A stretch of 54,316 bases of DNA from Oscillospiraceae bacterium (GCA_015065695.1 SVPT01000003.1:1-54316), one strand, 5' to 3'. Positions 44,569-52,690 are shown, counted from the stretch's first letter. Numbers and translations are program-made. Notes: generated by a model not told the origin, from the sequence alone.

Positions 44569-46035
44569 TTAATACCCCTCATAACCGCTCACGCTGAAGC
44601 TGTCGAGGACACCATCGCCGCACAGGCGCACGAAGCTGACATCGCTTATGGGAATGGAGGTCTTGCCGGTGACAACGCCCATGGACTCGCCGTAAACGTC
44701 AAACAGCTCCACTGACTTTTCGCCCTCCAGCCACTTGATATTAAGCTCCAGCTTGTCAAGGCTGCGACCCTTGTACTGGCTGAGATATTTCTTTGTCTCC
44801 TCAAGGTCTACATACAGGTCGTTGTAGCGGACGGTTGTCAGACCTCCGACAAGGTCTGTGGGGCAGTCAAAGCTCATGAAGAAGGGATATATTGTGACTG
44901 CATCTGCGCCGGTCAGGTCGTATTCGGTCTTTTTGCTGTAGTCAACGGCAAAGCGGCTTTCGTTCTCTTTCAGCCACGGATAGAAACCGTCGAACACATC
45001 ATCTCCGTAAGCCTGACGGAATGCGATAAGCTGCGCCTTTATGGGGAAATCAAAGTCGTCGCCCGGAATCTCATCGGAAACGGGAATCCATCTTGTATAA
45101 TCACCGTACACCTCGTCCAGATACGCCATAAAGCGGAAGCCCAGCGAATAGGAGCCGTTGCCGGAGTATTCATAAGGGAAGCCGTTTTCCATCCAGTATT
45201 CAAAGGGCTGGGTGTACACAGCCTCCGGCTTGTAGATGTCCATATTTATGTAACTGTTGCTGGAGGGCGCGAGAAGGTATGCCGTCTCAGGGTCGGTCTT
45301 CTCAAGCAGCTTGAGGGTCTTGTAGGTGTTGTATGTGGAGAAGCCCTCGCTTGCCACCTGACAGAACATATTGCTGCTGTGGGAGTAGTTGAGAGTATGG
45401 GAAAGCTCATGCACAAGGGCTTCATCATTGCCCAACAGCAGGTCGCCGCTGCATATTTTCAGCACTCTGCTTTTGCCGCCTTCAGCCCACGCACTTCCCG
45501 TTTCGCTTTCCGGCTCTATATTTTCGTTATCAGAGTGGTCTTCCTTTCCGACATATACCGTTACGATATTTTCGTTGTACTTGGCATCGGAGAAGCTCAT
45601 TCCGCTTGCCTCTTCAATTGCAGCCACTATCTTTGCCGCCTTTTGCTCCACATCGCCCGGGACATACACATTGGGGTCAATGATGAAGATGACCTTGCCT
45701 ATGTCGATGACCGTTTCCTCCCGGGTGATAAAGCCTGTGGGCATCTCTTCGGGCGTTTTGCCCTCGATGCCGCAGACAACGCACCGTCTTGTTTTGCCCT
45801 CGTCAAACAGGCTGTGGACAACGGAGCAGTCTGCATCGGGGTGATGATACAGCTCTTCGTCGTCCAGAAAGATACCCTCGGGCAGTGCGGCGGAGGGCGC
45901 ATTGGTATCGGACACCACCGCAGTTGAGGACTCCGGCACCGCTGGCTCTTCGGTGGCAGCGGGGGTGCAGCCAGAGGCAGCCAGCACTGCCGCACAGAGG
46001 GCGGCAAGGATAATAGCTCTGATAAGCTTCTTCAT
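44569..46035 (-). CDS. Lipoprotein zinc metallopeptidase (HELSH gluzincin-like)
   Basis: The 488-residue product is preceded by GGGAGA. A lipobox LAASGC puts the lipidated Cys at 23. Residues about 60-90 hold a His/Cys cluster (LYHHPDADCSVVHSL and RCVVCG), a small zinc-binding-like stretch found in other Clostridial exported proteins. The catalytic region is LVHELSHTLNYSHSS (about 208-222), an HExxH-type zinc motif, with a Glu about 18-20 residues later in ASEGFSTYN, as in gluzincins. The remaining 250 residues are beta-rich with no firm match. It is inferred to be an outward-facing, membrane-attached protease. It lies 27 bases downstream of the LRR gene, in one operon. Confidence 0.78.
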   Translation of the reverse strand: MKKLIRAIILAALCAAVLAASGCTPAATEEPAVPESSTAVVSDTNAPSAALPEGIFLDDEELYHHPDADCSVVHSLFDEGKTRRCVVCGIEGKTPEEMPTGFITREETVIDIGKVIFIIDPNVYVPGDVEQKAAKIVAAIEEASGMSFSDAKYNENIVTVYVGKEDHSDNENIEPESETGSAWAEGGKSRVLKICSGDLLLGNDEALVHELSHTLNYSHSSNMFCQVASEGFSTYNTYKTLKLLEKTDPETAYLLAPSSNSYINMDIYKPEAVYTQPFEYWMENGFPYEYSGNGSYSLGFRFMAYLDEVYGDYTRWIPVSDEIPGDDFDFPIKAQLIAFRQAYGDDVFDGFYPWLKENESRFAVDYSKKTEYDLTGADAVTIYPFFMSFDCPTDLVGGLTTVRYNDLYVDLEETKKYLSQYKGRSLDKLELNIKWLEGEKSVELFDVYGESMGVVTGKTSIPISDVSFVRLCGDGVLDSFSVSGYEGY

Positions 46036-46062
46036 CTTTCTTTTCTCCCTTTTATTCTGTGT

Positions 46063-47790
46063 TTATTCTACGTTCCATGTCACGCCCTTTTCGGGGGTGT
46101 ACTGATAATAATCTGCCTCATGGGGGGCAGTGATGGTGATGGTGCAGCTGTTGAAGGTGATGTCGCCGATATACTCAAGGCTGTCGGGCAGAGTGAGCTT
46201 GCTCATACCGCAGGAACCGAATGCGCCGGAGTCGATGCGTCTGAGACCCTCGTTCAGCTTTACATCAGAAAGGTTGGAGCAGCCGTAGAATGCCGACACT
46301 CCGATTTCCTCAAGGCTTTCGGGCATGGTTATTCTGGTTATGCCGTCGCAATAGGCGAAGGCATCGTATTCGATGAAGGTGATGCCTTCGGGCAGTCTGA
46401 CATCGGAAAGGGCACTGCAGTGGGTGAAGGTTTCTCTTGGAATGGTGGTGATGTTCTTCGGAAGCACCACCTTTTCCAGACCTGAGCAGAAATAGAATGC
46501 GCTGCTTCCGATTTCCGTCACGCTGTCGGGAATGATGGCTTCCTTAAGGCTGCCGCAGCCGTTGAAAGCATCACTGCCGATGGTGGTAACGCCCTCATGG
46601 AAAGCAATGCCGGTCAGTTTTTCGTTGCCGAGGAAGGCCTTTTCGCCTATAACACTCACGCTTTCGGGTACGGCAAACTCGCCCGAATATCCGGCGGGGC
46701 AGCTTATCAGTGTGGTCATATCTCCACTGAAAAGCACGCCGTCAACGCTGCAGAAAGCGCCGCCCTGTGCGTTTATCGCGGAGAGCTTATCGCAGTAGGT
46801 AAATGCAGAGGGGTCAATTTCCGTTACCGTGGCGGGCAGAGAAATCTCTGTCAGCGCATCACAGCCGAAGAATGCCCCACCCTCAACGGTGGTCACGTCC
46901 TCGGGAAGCTCTATGCTCCTCAGCTGCGTGCAGTCCGCAAAGGCACCCTCGCCAACGGTGGTGAAGCCTGCCGGATAGGAATTGATGGCGGTTTTGTATG
47001 CAGGGCAGTACAGAAGAGTGCCGTCGCTGCTGTAGAGTATACCGTCGTGGGTGTAGAGGCTGCTGTTGCCTGCCGCAATGCTTATGCTTTTCAGCGCAGT
47101 GCAGCCGGAAAATGCATAGCTGCCCACAGAGGTGACACTTGCAGGAATGGTGATTTCTTCAAGGGCGGTGCAGTTTGCGAAAACCTCGCGCTCAATGCTT
47201 TCAATGCCTTCGGGCAGCCTGACGGAGGTGAGCATATCACAGCCGTCAAAGGCTCCCCAACCCAGATATTCCACGCTGTCGGGAATGTACACTGACCGGA
47301 GCCTGCTGTTGCTGAAAGCATAGCCTCCGATATCGTTAACGCTGTCGGGAATGATAACCTCCTCAACCTCGCTGTCTCTGAAAGCCAGATATCCAATTCT
47401 GGTTACGGGGCGGAAGAGGAAGGTGTCGGGGATTTCGACAACCTTGCGGCTTCCGTCGTACTGATCGAGGGAGTAGGCGATTTTGTAGCCGAATCGGTTC
47501 TTTGTATACTCCCAGCCGCCGGGCACCTTCACTGTCTCGCGGAGGAACAGACTTGCGGTGTAGCCTGCCGCCAGCACTACCGCCGCGCACAGCGCGATGA
47601 CAAGACTTATGATTCTTTTGCGGGCAGCTGCTGCCTTTTCCTGCGCCTTTTTCTCCTGCCACGCAGTGACCTGTGCAGCCCTGCGTGCGTCACGCTCTTT
47701 GCGCTCCTCTTCGCTGAGGACAGGTGCGCCGTATTGGTCCACAGCAGGCTCAGCCTCGGTATTCATGTTTTTGATGTCGTCGTTGCTCAT
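46063..47790 (-). CDS. BspA-like leucine-rich-repeat membrane protein
   Basis: The 575-residue product starts at the ATG after GAGAGG; a longer frame to 47865 lacks a site. Residues 1-58 are charged and cytoplasmic (LSEEERKERDARRAAQ), 60-84 form one transmembrane helix (IISLVIALCAAVVLAAGYTA), and about 105-565 are LRR_5 repeats of about 23 residues, such as IPDSVNDIGGYAFSN and LPEGITFIEYDAFAYCDGIT. Repeats of this type occur in BspA-like surface proteins that bind host or matrix ligands. Here the protein is membrane-tethered by its N-terminus rather than sortase-anchored. It is co-directional and close to the lipoprotein peptidase gene. Confidence 0.88.
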   Translation of the reverse strand: MSNDDIKNMNTEAEPAVDQYGAPVLSEEERKERDARRAAQVTAWQEKKAQEKAAAARKRIISLVIALCAAVVLAAGYTASLFLRETVKVPGGWEYTKNRFGYKIAYSLDQYDGSRKVVEIPDTFLFRPVTRIGYLAFRDSEVEEVIIPDSVNDIGGYAFSNSRLRSVYIPDSVEYLGWGAFDGCDMLTSVRLPEGIESIEREVFANCTALEEITIPASVTSVGSYAFSGCTALKSISIAAGNSSLYTHDGILYSSDGTLLYCPAYKTAINSYPAGFTTVGEGAFADCTQLRSIELPEDVTTVEGGAFFGCDALTEISLPATVTEIDPSAFTYCDKLSAINAQGGAFCSVDGVLFSGDMTTLISCPAGYSGEFAVPESVSVIGEKAFLGNEKLTGIAFHEGVTTIGSDAFNGCGSLKEAIIPDSVTEIGSSAFYFCSGLEKVVLPKNITTIPRETFTHCSALSDVRLPEGITFIEYDAFAYCDGITRITMPESLEEIGVSAFYGCSNLSDVKLNEGLRRIDSGAFGSCGMSKLTLPDSLEYIGDITFNSCTITITAPHEADYYQYTPEKGVTWNVE

Positions 47791-47965
47791 TTTTGCCTCT
47801 CGCTTTCCTTTATTGATATTTGCACACACCCCATGGCAGGGGCGATGTGATGACATTTTGTGCATACCTGTAAATCATACCACAGATTCTTAACAAAATA
47901 AAGGTGTGGCGAGGGGATTTTTAACGAAAATTAAGAAACAACCTGCTTCGCCTATAATGCCCCCC

Positions 47966-47994
47966 TTGACAACCCAACCCCTGCGTGCTAAACT
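47966..47994 (+). promoter_or_regulatory. Sigma-A promoter upstream of the leader ORF
   Basis: TTGACA (47966-47971) and TAAACT (47989-47994) are 17 bases apart. The leader transcript of about 180 bases runs through a short ORF and a hairpin before the GNAT start. Confidence 0.7.
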
Positions 47995-48027
47995 GAACGC
48001 ATAACAGAAAGGCAGGTGAACAGCTTT

Positions 48028-48090
48028 ATGAAGACCATATTCTTGCAGAAAATTGGAAGCAATGCTGTTCGTCCGGCTGGCACAAGATAA
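48028..48090 (+). CDS. Possible 20-residue leader peptide
   Basis: The ATG at 48028 has an AGGTG site nine bases upstream and 20 codons to a TAA (MKTIFLQKIGS then NAVRPAGTR). It sits between a promoter and a terminator-like hairpin, the layout of a translated attenuator leader. There is no run of one amino acid that would name a regulating signal. It could be a chance ORF. Confidence 0.35.
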   Translation: MKTIFLQKIGSNAVRPAGTR

Positions 48091-48123
48091 GCGCCCCTGC
48101 GCCTTTCGTTCAGTAAATCTCAC

Positions 48124-48157
48124 GCACTTCCGATTTTTCGGGGGTGCTTTTTGTTTT
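48124..48157 (+). terminator. Terminator-like hairpin (possible attenuator) before the GNAT gene
   Basis: GCACTTCCG (48124-48132) pairs with CGGGGGTGC (48139-48147; two G-U pairs), followed by CTTTTTGTTTT-type sequence. It lies only 22 bases before the ATG at 48180 and downstream of a promoter, so it would limit read-through into the gene. Confidence 0.65.
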
Positions 48158-48179
48158 GTGACGAAAGGATTTTTCTGTT

Positions 48180-49127
48180 ATGAAGATAGTTGATTTTACA
48201 AAGGAAATGATACCCGCTGCCTGCCAACTGGCACTGGACAACTATGCCGAGGAAAGGGCGGCAGTGCCCGCTCTTCCGGAGAATGTATTCCTGCCGACCT
48301 TTGATGAGCTTGCCGAAAACGGCTTGGGGGTTGCGGCTGTTGACGGAGATACTCTGTTGGGCTTTCTCTGCGCCTATGGTCCGTGGGAGCCTGTCTACTG
48401 CACCCGCAATGTGCGCGGTGTGTTTTCGCCGCTTCACGCCCATGGGGCGGTAAAGGAAAACCGCATAAGGATATATCACCGGCTCTATCAGGCAGCGGGA
48501 GAAAAATGGGCAAAGGCGGGCGCGGCAAGCCACGCAGTCACCCTTTGCGCCCACGACACCGCTGCCAACGAGGCTTTCTACCAGTACGGTTTCGGTGTGC
48601 GCTGCATCGACCTTATCCGCCCCACCGACAGCTTCGATTACCCAAGCGCGGAGGGCTGTATGTGCAGTGAATTGCCTGCCAGCCGTCAGAGCGAGCTGCG
48701 TGCCCTGCGTCATGGGCTTGCCGACCACCTTGCGCAAAGCCCCTGTTTTATGGCAGATTCCCCTGAGGACACCGCAAGGTGGATTGCCGGCAGAGAGGAG
48801 AAGCCACCCCGCACCTTCGTTGCAGAGGTGGGAGGCTCCGTTGCTGCATATATCGAGATGATACCCAACGGCGAGAACTTTGCCACATATTCGCCCGATA
48901 TGTTGAATATCTGTGGGGCGTACTGCCTGCCGCAGCTTCGCGGGCAGGGGATAATGCAGACACTGCTGAATTACGCACTGTCCGTCCTGCGCACCGAGGG
49001 CATCGAGCGGCTGGGGGTGGATTGCGAGAGCTTCAATCTCACCGCCCGAGGTTTCTGGACGAAGCATTTTGCGGTGTATACCCACAGCGTCGTGCGGCGC
49101 ATAGACGAAAACGTGATAGCTTTCTGA
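48180..49127 (+). CDS. GNAT-family acetyltransferase (two-domain)
   Basis: The 315-residue product is preceded by GAAAGGA. Its length fits a tandem GNAT. The N-terminal half (about 1-150) has a degenerate GNAT pattern (LGVAAVDGDTLLGFLCAYG and NEAFYQYGFGVRCIDLI). The C-terminal half (about 165-315) has a better one (TFVAEVGGSVAAYIEM, then CLPQLRGQGIMQTLLNYALS with the acetyl-CoA-binding R-G-x-G motif, and LGVDCESFNLTARGFW). The substrate is unknown. Its 3' 142 bases are duplicated at 49925-50066. Upstream sequence suggests control by transcription attenuation. Confidence 0.85.
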   Translation: MKIVDFTKEMIPAACQLALDNYAEERAAVPALPENVFLPTFDELAENGLGVAAVDGDTLLGFLCAYGPWEPVYCTRNVRGVFSPLHAHGAVKENRIRIYHRLYQAAGEKWAKAGAASHAVTLCAHDTAANEAFYQYGFGVRCIDLIRPTDSFDYPSAEGCMCSELPASRQSELRALRHGLADHLAQSPCFMADSPEDTARWIAGREEKPPRTFVAEVGGSVAAYIEMIPNGENFATYSPDMLNICGAYCLPQLRGQGIMQTLLNYALSVLRTEGIERLGVDCESFNLTARGFWTKHFAVYTHSVVRRIDENVIAF

Positions 49128-49172
49128 CAGCCACGACTGAATTACTCTCCGCAATAAACCCACACAACAGCA

Positions 49173-49211
49173 ACGCCCTGCCCGGCACAGCACCGGACAG
49201 GGCGTATTGTT
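49173..49211. terminator. Terminator between convergent genes
   Basis: ACGCCCTG (49173-49180) pairs with CAGGGCGT (49198-49205), with an inner CCGG/CCGG stem, followed by ATTGTTT. Confidence 0.75.
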
Positions 49212-49231
49212 TGCGGTTATGTTTATGACGG

Positions 49232-49678
49232 TCAGTCATCGGAAAATGCCCACTTGACAGTGAGGAAGAAGGTGGCAGCACTGAGGAGGAAGCCATACAG
49301 CACAGGCGTCCATGTGTTCCCGGTGGGGTCAGGTTTTCCTAACATGGATATGGACGGATCGGCAGGGTCATACCACACGGTAATGGTGTCGCCGACGTGA
49401 TGGATATTATGCATCTGAACCCGCTTGCCGATCTTGACCTGCAGAGTGGCCTGACCGGTGTACTCCACACCGTTCACGGTATAGACATAATCGTAGGTGC
49501 GCTTGTGATTACCCTGGGGAGAGCGATAGGTGATAGTGCAGATTGACTTAACAAGGCTGTCGTTGTAGAGCTTGTTGGCAGCTATCTCGTCCCTGCGGCT
49601 GATATGCCGCCCCACCGACCAGGCGATGCCGCCCAACAGAAACAGCAGCGAAAGCCCGAAACAGATGAATTTTTTCAT
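49232..49678 (-). CDS. DUF3592-type membrane protein
   Basis: The 148-residue product is preceded by GAGGG. A membrane helix lies at about residues 4-22 (FICFGLSLLFLLGGIAWSVG), an external beta-rich domain at about 40-112 (DYVYTVNGVEYTGQATLQVK and GDTITVWYDPADPS), and a second helix at about 122-142 (TPVLYGFLLSAATFFLTVKW). The YTVNGxxY and VxYxPxxP patterns are those of DUF3592. The function of this family is unknown. It has its own perfect promoter at 49708-49736. Confidence 0.82.
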   Translation of the reverse strand: MKKFICFGLSLLFLLGGIAWSVGRHISRRDEIAANKLYNDSLVKSICTITYRSPQGNHKRTYDYVYTVNGVEYTGQATLQVKIGKRVQMHNIHHVGDTITVWYDPADPSISMLGKPDPTGNTWTPVLYGFLLSAATFFLTVKWAFSDD

Positions 49679-49707
49679 CCCATATCCCTCACTTTTTCTT
49701 TTGCTTA

Positions 49708-49736
49708 ATTATACCGCGAACGCTGAAATATGTCAA
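49708..49736 (-). promoter_or_regulatory. Consensus sigma-A promoter of the DUF3592 gene
   Basis: On the minus strand a perfect TTGACA (49736-49731) and a perfect TATAAT (49713-49708) are 17 bases apart, 30 bases before the ATG at 49678. Confidence 0.82.
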
Positions 49737-49924
49737 TTGGATTTCCGGGCTGCTCCCATCCATGTCTTATTTCAGCACTTTTTTACTTGCTTATATCCGG
49801 TGGCCTGTGTTTAGCCCTCGATCCGTACCTTACGGAAGAAAGCAGACCAAGCTCTTCAAGTTGCCGAACGAAACCTTTTATCGTTCTGCAAGCGGCGTTG
49901 CTGAAGTCCTTTTCGGCTATCTGC

Positions 49925-50066
49925 CCTGCGCTCGGAGGGCATCGAGCGGCTGGGGGTGGACTGCGAGAGCTTCAATCCCACCGCCCAAGGTTTCTGGACG
50001 AAGCATTTTGCGGTGTATACCCACAGCGTCGTGCGGCGCATAGACGAAAATGCGGTCACCTTCTGA
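49925..50066 (+). pseudogene. Decayed duplicate of the GNAT 3' end
   Basis: These 142 bases align without gaps to 48986-49127, the last 47 codons of the intact GNAT gene, with only about ten to fifteen differences (SEGIERLGVDCESFNPTAQG here). Upstream, weaker similarity (GCTGAA and CCTGCGC blocks) fades, with in-frame stops, and no start codon or domain remains. The following hairpin region (AATAAAC, CACACAACAGC) also resembles that after the intact gene, so the duplication included the terminator. Confidence 0.8.
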
Positions 50067-50111
50067 TTGCCAACCCTGAACACACCAAGGAATAAACACT
50101 CACACAACAGC

Positions 50112-50142
50112 CGACCTGTCTTCAGATGCGGAGGGCAGGTCG
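50112..50142 (+). terminator. Hairpin after the GNAT remnant
   Basis: CGACCTG (50112-50118) pairs with CAGGTCG (50136-50142). No clear T tract follows. It is a diverged counterpart of the hairpin at 49173-49205. Confidence 0.45.
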
Positions 50143-50149
50143 ACTGCGG

Positions 50150-50178
50150 TTGCAATGCTCCGATTCATGTGGTATAAC
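50150..50178 (+). promoter_or_regulatory. Promoter of the LRR/SUKH gene cluster
   Basis: TTGCAA (50150-50155) and TATAAC (50173-50178) are 17 bases apart, 57 bases before the ATG at 50235. Confidence 0.6.
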
Positions 50179-50234
50179 TGTAATAAGCGTTGGTCATCAA
50201 CACCGAAGACACAACACAAAGAAAGGAGGCCCCC

Positions 50235-51161
50235 ATGGGCGCACCGATAGACTTTACCAACCACATTGATATTTCCGACAGGTCGTGGACAAGCGGCGGC
50301 CTGACATTCTACGGATACAATGACCTGACCGATGAGTTTATCAGCGAGGTTGCCGGCAATCCGGTTGTCCGGTTTGTTCAGATTACAAAATCGCTGCCCG
50401 AGCAGGCATTTGCGGCGATAGACAGGATTCTTGCTCTGCGCGAGGATATGTTTTTCCGGCTCTACAGTCTGGACGGAAATACCCGATTTGATATGTCCTG
50501 CCTGCATCGGCTGAAGCATCTTCGTCACCTTGTCGTTGATGCCCATCTGCGGGACAATCACGATGCGCTTGACCTGAAGGTGCTGACAGAACTGGAAGGT
50601 CTGCGGTCGCTGCGCCTCAGGCTGTTTGACCTGCGGGATTACGGCTTCGTCAGGGAGCTGTCACCCAATCTGGAGGAGCTGCTGATATATGCCGACACCA
50701 TGGGCGGCGCGGTGACCTTTGACTGCGACTGGCTCGAGCGGTACGAAAAGCTGGAAAGGCTCTTCCTTGGCAAGAAAGCGAAAAAGCATCTTGAGAGCAT
50801 TGCGGACATCAGCAGTCTGCGGAGCCTGACGCTGAGGGGCATCAAGCCGAACAGCTTTGATTTCCTGCGGCATACAGGGCTGCAGTCGCTTTCCCTTGGC
50901 TGGTGCGGAATGAACGACCTTTCCTCGCTGGCGGGGTTTGGTCTGAAATCTCTGGAGCTGTGGCGGATAAACAAACTGGAGGATATATCCTTTATCTCCA
51001 CGCTTCTGCAGCTTGAAACCCTTCGTCTGCAGGATCTCAAGCACATCAGAACACTGCCTGATATGTCTGCGCTGAAGCATCTGAGGGATATAACCCTCGA
51101 CAACGTGCCGGTGGATACAGAGGCACTGCCGGAGTATCTGAGAGGGATAGTGCATCGGTGA
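50235..51161 (+). CDS. Soluble leucine-rich-repeat protein
   Basis: The 308-residue product starts at the ATG after AAAGGAGG; an in-frame ATG 15 codons upstream is rejected. It has no signal peptide. From about residue 85 it shows irregular LRR units: LHRLKHLRHLVVDAHL, LTELEGLRSLRLRLF, LSPNLEELLIYADTMGG, ISSLRSLTLRGIKPN, HTGLQSLSLGWCGMNDLSSL and LQLETLRLQDLKHIRTL. The N-terminal about 75 residues (TFYGYNDLTDEFISEVAGNP) are not recognised. Cytoplasmic LRR proteins of this kind often occur beside SUKH-type immunity genes in polymorphic-toxin loci, and a SUKH gene follows here. The function is inferred only as protein binding. Confidence 0.78.
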   Translation: MGAPIDFTNHIDISDRSWTSGGLTFYGYNDLTDEFISEVAGNPVVRFVQITKSLPEQAFAAIDRILALREDMFFRLYSLDGNTRFDMSCLHRLKHLRHLVVDAHLRDNHDALDLKVLTELEGLRSLRLRLFDLRDYGFVRELSPNLEELLIYADTMGGAVTFDCDWLERYEKLERLFLGKKAKKHLESIADISSLRSLTLRGIKPNSFDFLRHTGLQSLSLGWCGMNDLSSLAGFGLKSLELWRINKLEDISFISTLLQLETLRLQDLKHIRTLPDMSALKHLRDITLDNVPVDTEALPEYLRGIVHR

Positions 51162-51233
51162 TGGGGGCATTTGCTCCCTCTCTTCCATGTGGTGCAACTA
51201 TATTGAATCTGCCTCTAGAAAGGAAAAACAACC

Positions 51234-51647
51234 ATGAGCCTTGTCACATTCATTGAAGAGAACACCGCTGACCTTATTATCACAGGCGGCGTGTCCGAAG
51301 AGCGCATCAGGGAGATGGAAACGGAATTAGCCCTCTGCTTCCGTCAGGAGTACCGCGAATTTCTTGCGCAGTACGGTATGCTGCTGGGCTTTGGCGTGAT
51401 GATACTGGGCTGCGGAAAGGGTGCAGAAGCATCTGTTGTTACAGAGACAAAACGCTTCCGCGAAATGGGGCTGTCCGACCAATACATCGTCATTCGTGAT
51501 GTCGATGAGTGGATTTACTGCCTGAACAATAACGACGGAACGGTGTCAAGCTGGGACAGGGGGTCTCGAAAACACCTGCCCGTATCGCCTGACTTTGACA
51601 GCTATGTTCTTGATGAGCTGACAGAGGCGAAGGAGGACTGGGATTGA
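51234..51647 (+). CDS. SMI1/KNR4 (SUKH) family protein, putative immunity protein
   Basis: The 137-residue product is preceded by AAAGGA. It fits SUKH: VSEERIREMETELALCFRQE, YREFLAQYGMLLGFGVMILG, then YIVIRDVDEWIYCLNNNDGT and VSSWDRGSRKHLPVS, ending DSYVLDELTEAKE. The pattern (helix, Y-x-x-F-L-x-x-Y-G, then a D-E-W-I-Y strand) is characteristic. Many bacterial SUKH proteins neutralise nuclease-type polymorphic toxins. No toxin gene is next to it here, so this may be an orphan immunity gene. Confidence 0.85.
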   Translation: MSLVTFIEENTADLIITGGVSEERIREMETELALCFRQEYREFLAQYGMLLGFGVMILGCGKGAEASVVTETKRFREMGLSDQYIVIRDVDEWIYCLNNNDGTVSSWDRGSRKHLPVSPDFDSYVLDELTEAKEDWD

Positions 51648-51676
51648 TTCTCCCCCCATACGAAAGGAGTCAGAAC

Positions 51677-52108
51677 ATGACCCACACAAATCTTCTTCCC
51701 GAGCATTTTTCTGCAACGGAAACAGACGACCGCTATGACTGCTACTCCCTGTCAGTGCCGGTAAGGATATTCGGCTTTTTGCTGGAAGAGGACACTATGG
51801 AGGACTGCTTCTCCATTGCCCTGCCTGCGGGCGCAGACCTTGAGCAGATGCTCCCCGTCGTCAACGAATATATACAGTGGCTTGGCTGCTGCGAGGAGGA
51901 GCTTACCGCCTATTTTGAGCAGCAGCTTGACGAGCCTCTGCCCGCTGACTGGTATGACAAAATCGAGGTAATGGACGTTTCCATCACCTTTGACAGCAGC
52001 GAGGATTACGGCGCAACCATTGCCTTTGGCGAGAGCGTTTGCGCCGACCACACCATAGAAATTGACATTGACGGTCGGGAAATCACCGACAGCAGGCTTA
52101 TTGGATAA
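51677..52108 (+). CDS. Small acidic protein, unknown family
   Basis: The 143-residue product starts at the ATG after AAAGGAG; a longer frame from 51644 lacks a site. The protein is acidic, without membrane segments, with a mixed alpha/beta pattern (YSLSVPVRIFGFLLEEDTME, MLPVVNEYIQWLGCCEEELT, WYDKIEVMDVSITFDSSEDY, TIEIDIDGREI). It resembles small immunity-type proteins in size and charge, but I do not recognise the family. It lies 29 bases after the SUKH gene, so it is probably co-transcribed. Confidence 0.7.
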   Translation: MTHTNLLPEHFSATETDDRYDCYSLSVPVRIFGFLLEEDTMEDCFSIALPAGADLEQMLPVVNEYIQWLGCCEEELTAYFEQQLDEPLPADWYDKIEVMDVSITFDSSEDYGATIAFGESVCADHTIEIDIDGREITDSRLIG

Positions 52109-52132
52109 TATTAGCAAAAGAGGGCGAAAACA

Positions 52133-52546
52133 TTGAAGCTGACACGCATTTTTCTCACCGAGCCCAACACCGACAATCGCTATGTCACCTGTGAAAACAG
52201 GCTCTCCCCCCGACTGGCTTTCGGCAGCGGTGAGCTGGAGCGGCTCTTCCGTGAGAATGAAGCGGAGCTGATGCAAACGACGGAGCGGGAAATACACGAC
52301 TACATCAACTGCGACTCTCTCTGCGGCGATGACGAGGGAATGTTCCCCCGCCGCAGCTATCTTACAGGGGAGTGGTATCTGCGTGGTATCACCTTCCCCG
52401 ACCCCGGCTTCCTCAGCATTCAGACGGCATTTCTCAGCGACCATACGGGCCGCAAGGACGATTACCTTGGGCTGGAAGTGGTTTTCTTCTATGACGAAGC
52501 CTCGCAGCAGTTTGTTCTGGACGGCGTGAACAGCTCGGGCATATGA
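52133..52546 (+). CDS. Small acidic protein, unknown family
   Basis: The 137-residue product appears to start with TTG, 24 bases after the previous gene, with an AGAGGG site upstream. It is soluble and acidic (FLTEPNTDNRYVTCENRLSP, ELERLFRENEAELMQTTERE, WYLRGITFPDPGFLSIQTAF, GLEVVFFYDEASQQFVLDGV). The family is not recognised. It completes a run of four co-directional small soluble proteins after the promoter at 50150, of which one is SUKH. Confidence 0.65.
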   Translation: MKLTRIFLTEPNTDNRYVTCENRLSPRLAFGSGELERLFRENEAELMQTTEREIHDYINCDSLCGDDEGMFPRRSYLTGEWYLRGITFPDPGFLSIQTAFLSDHTGRKDDYLGLEVVFFYDEASQQFVLDGVNSSGI

Positions 52547-52690
52547 ATATCAGCGCAACAATCAGAATCCCATGGGGAGGCTTGCTATGTGCAGGTCTCC
52601 TTTTTTCTTATCCCCACTGCAATCCCGCATCACCTGCCCCGCCTCTGCATATCCTTAACAGAAAACAGCTTGTATTGCGGAGGGGACAGC

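Larger units (their letters stand above)
47791..48179 (+). other. Intergenic region with promoter, leader ORF and attenuator
   Basis: The region precedes the acetyltransferase at 48180. It contains a good promoter (47966-47994), a 20-codon leader frame (48028-48090) and a terminator-like hairpin (48124-48157). A weak minus-strand promoter for the LRR gene may lie near 47870-47900 (TTTATT, 17 bases, TATGAT). Confidence 0.5.
49679..50234 (+). other. Intergenic region with gene remnant and promoter
   Basis: Contains the DUF3592 promoter (49708-49736), about 190 bases with no recognisable content, the GNAT remnant (49925-50066), a terminator hairpin (50112-50142), and the promoter of the LRR gene (50150-50178). 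Confidence 0.5.
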
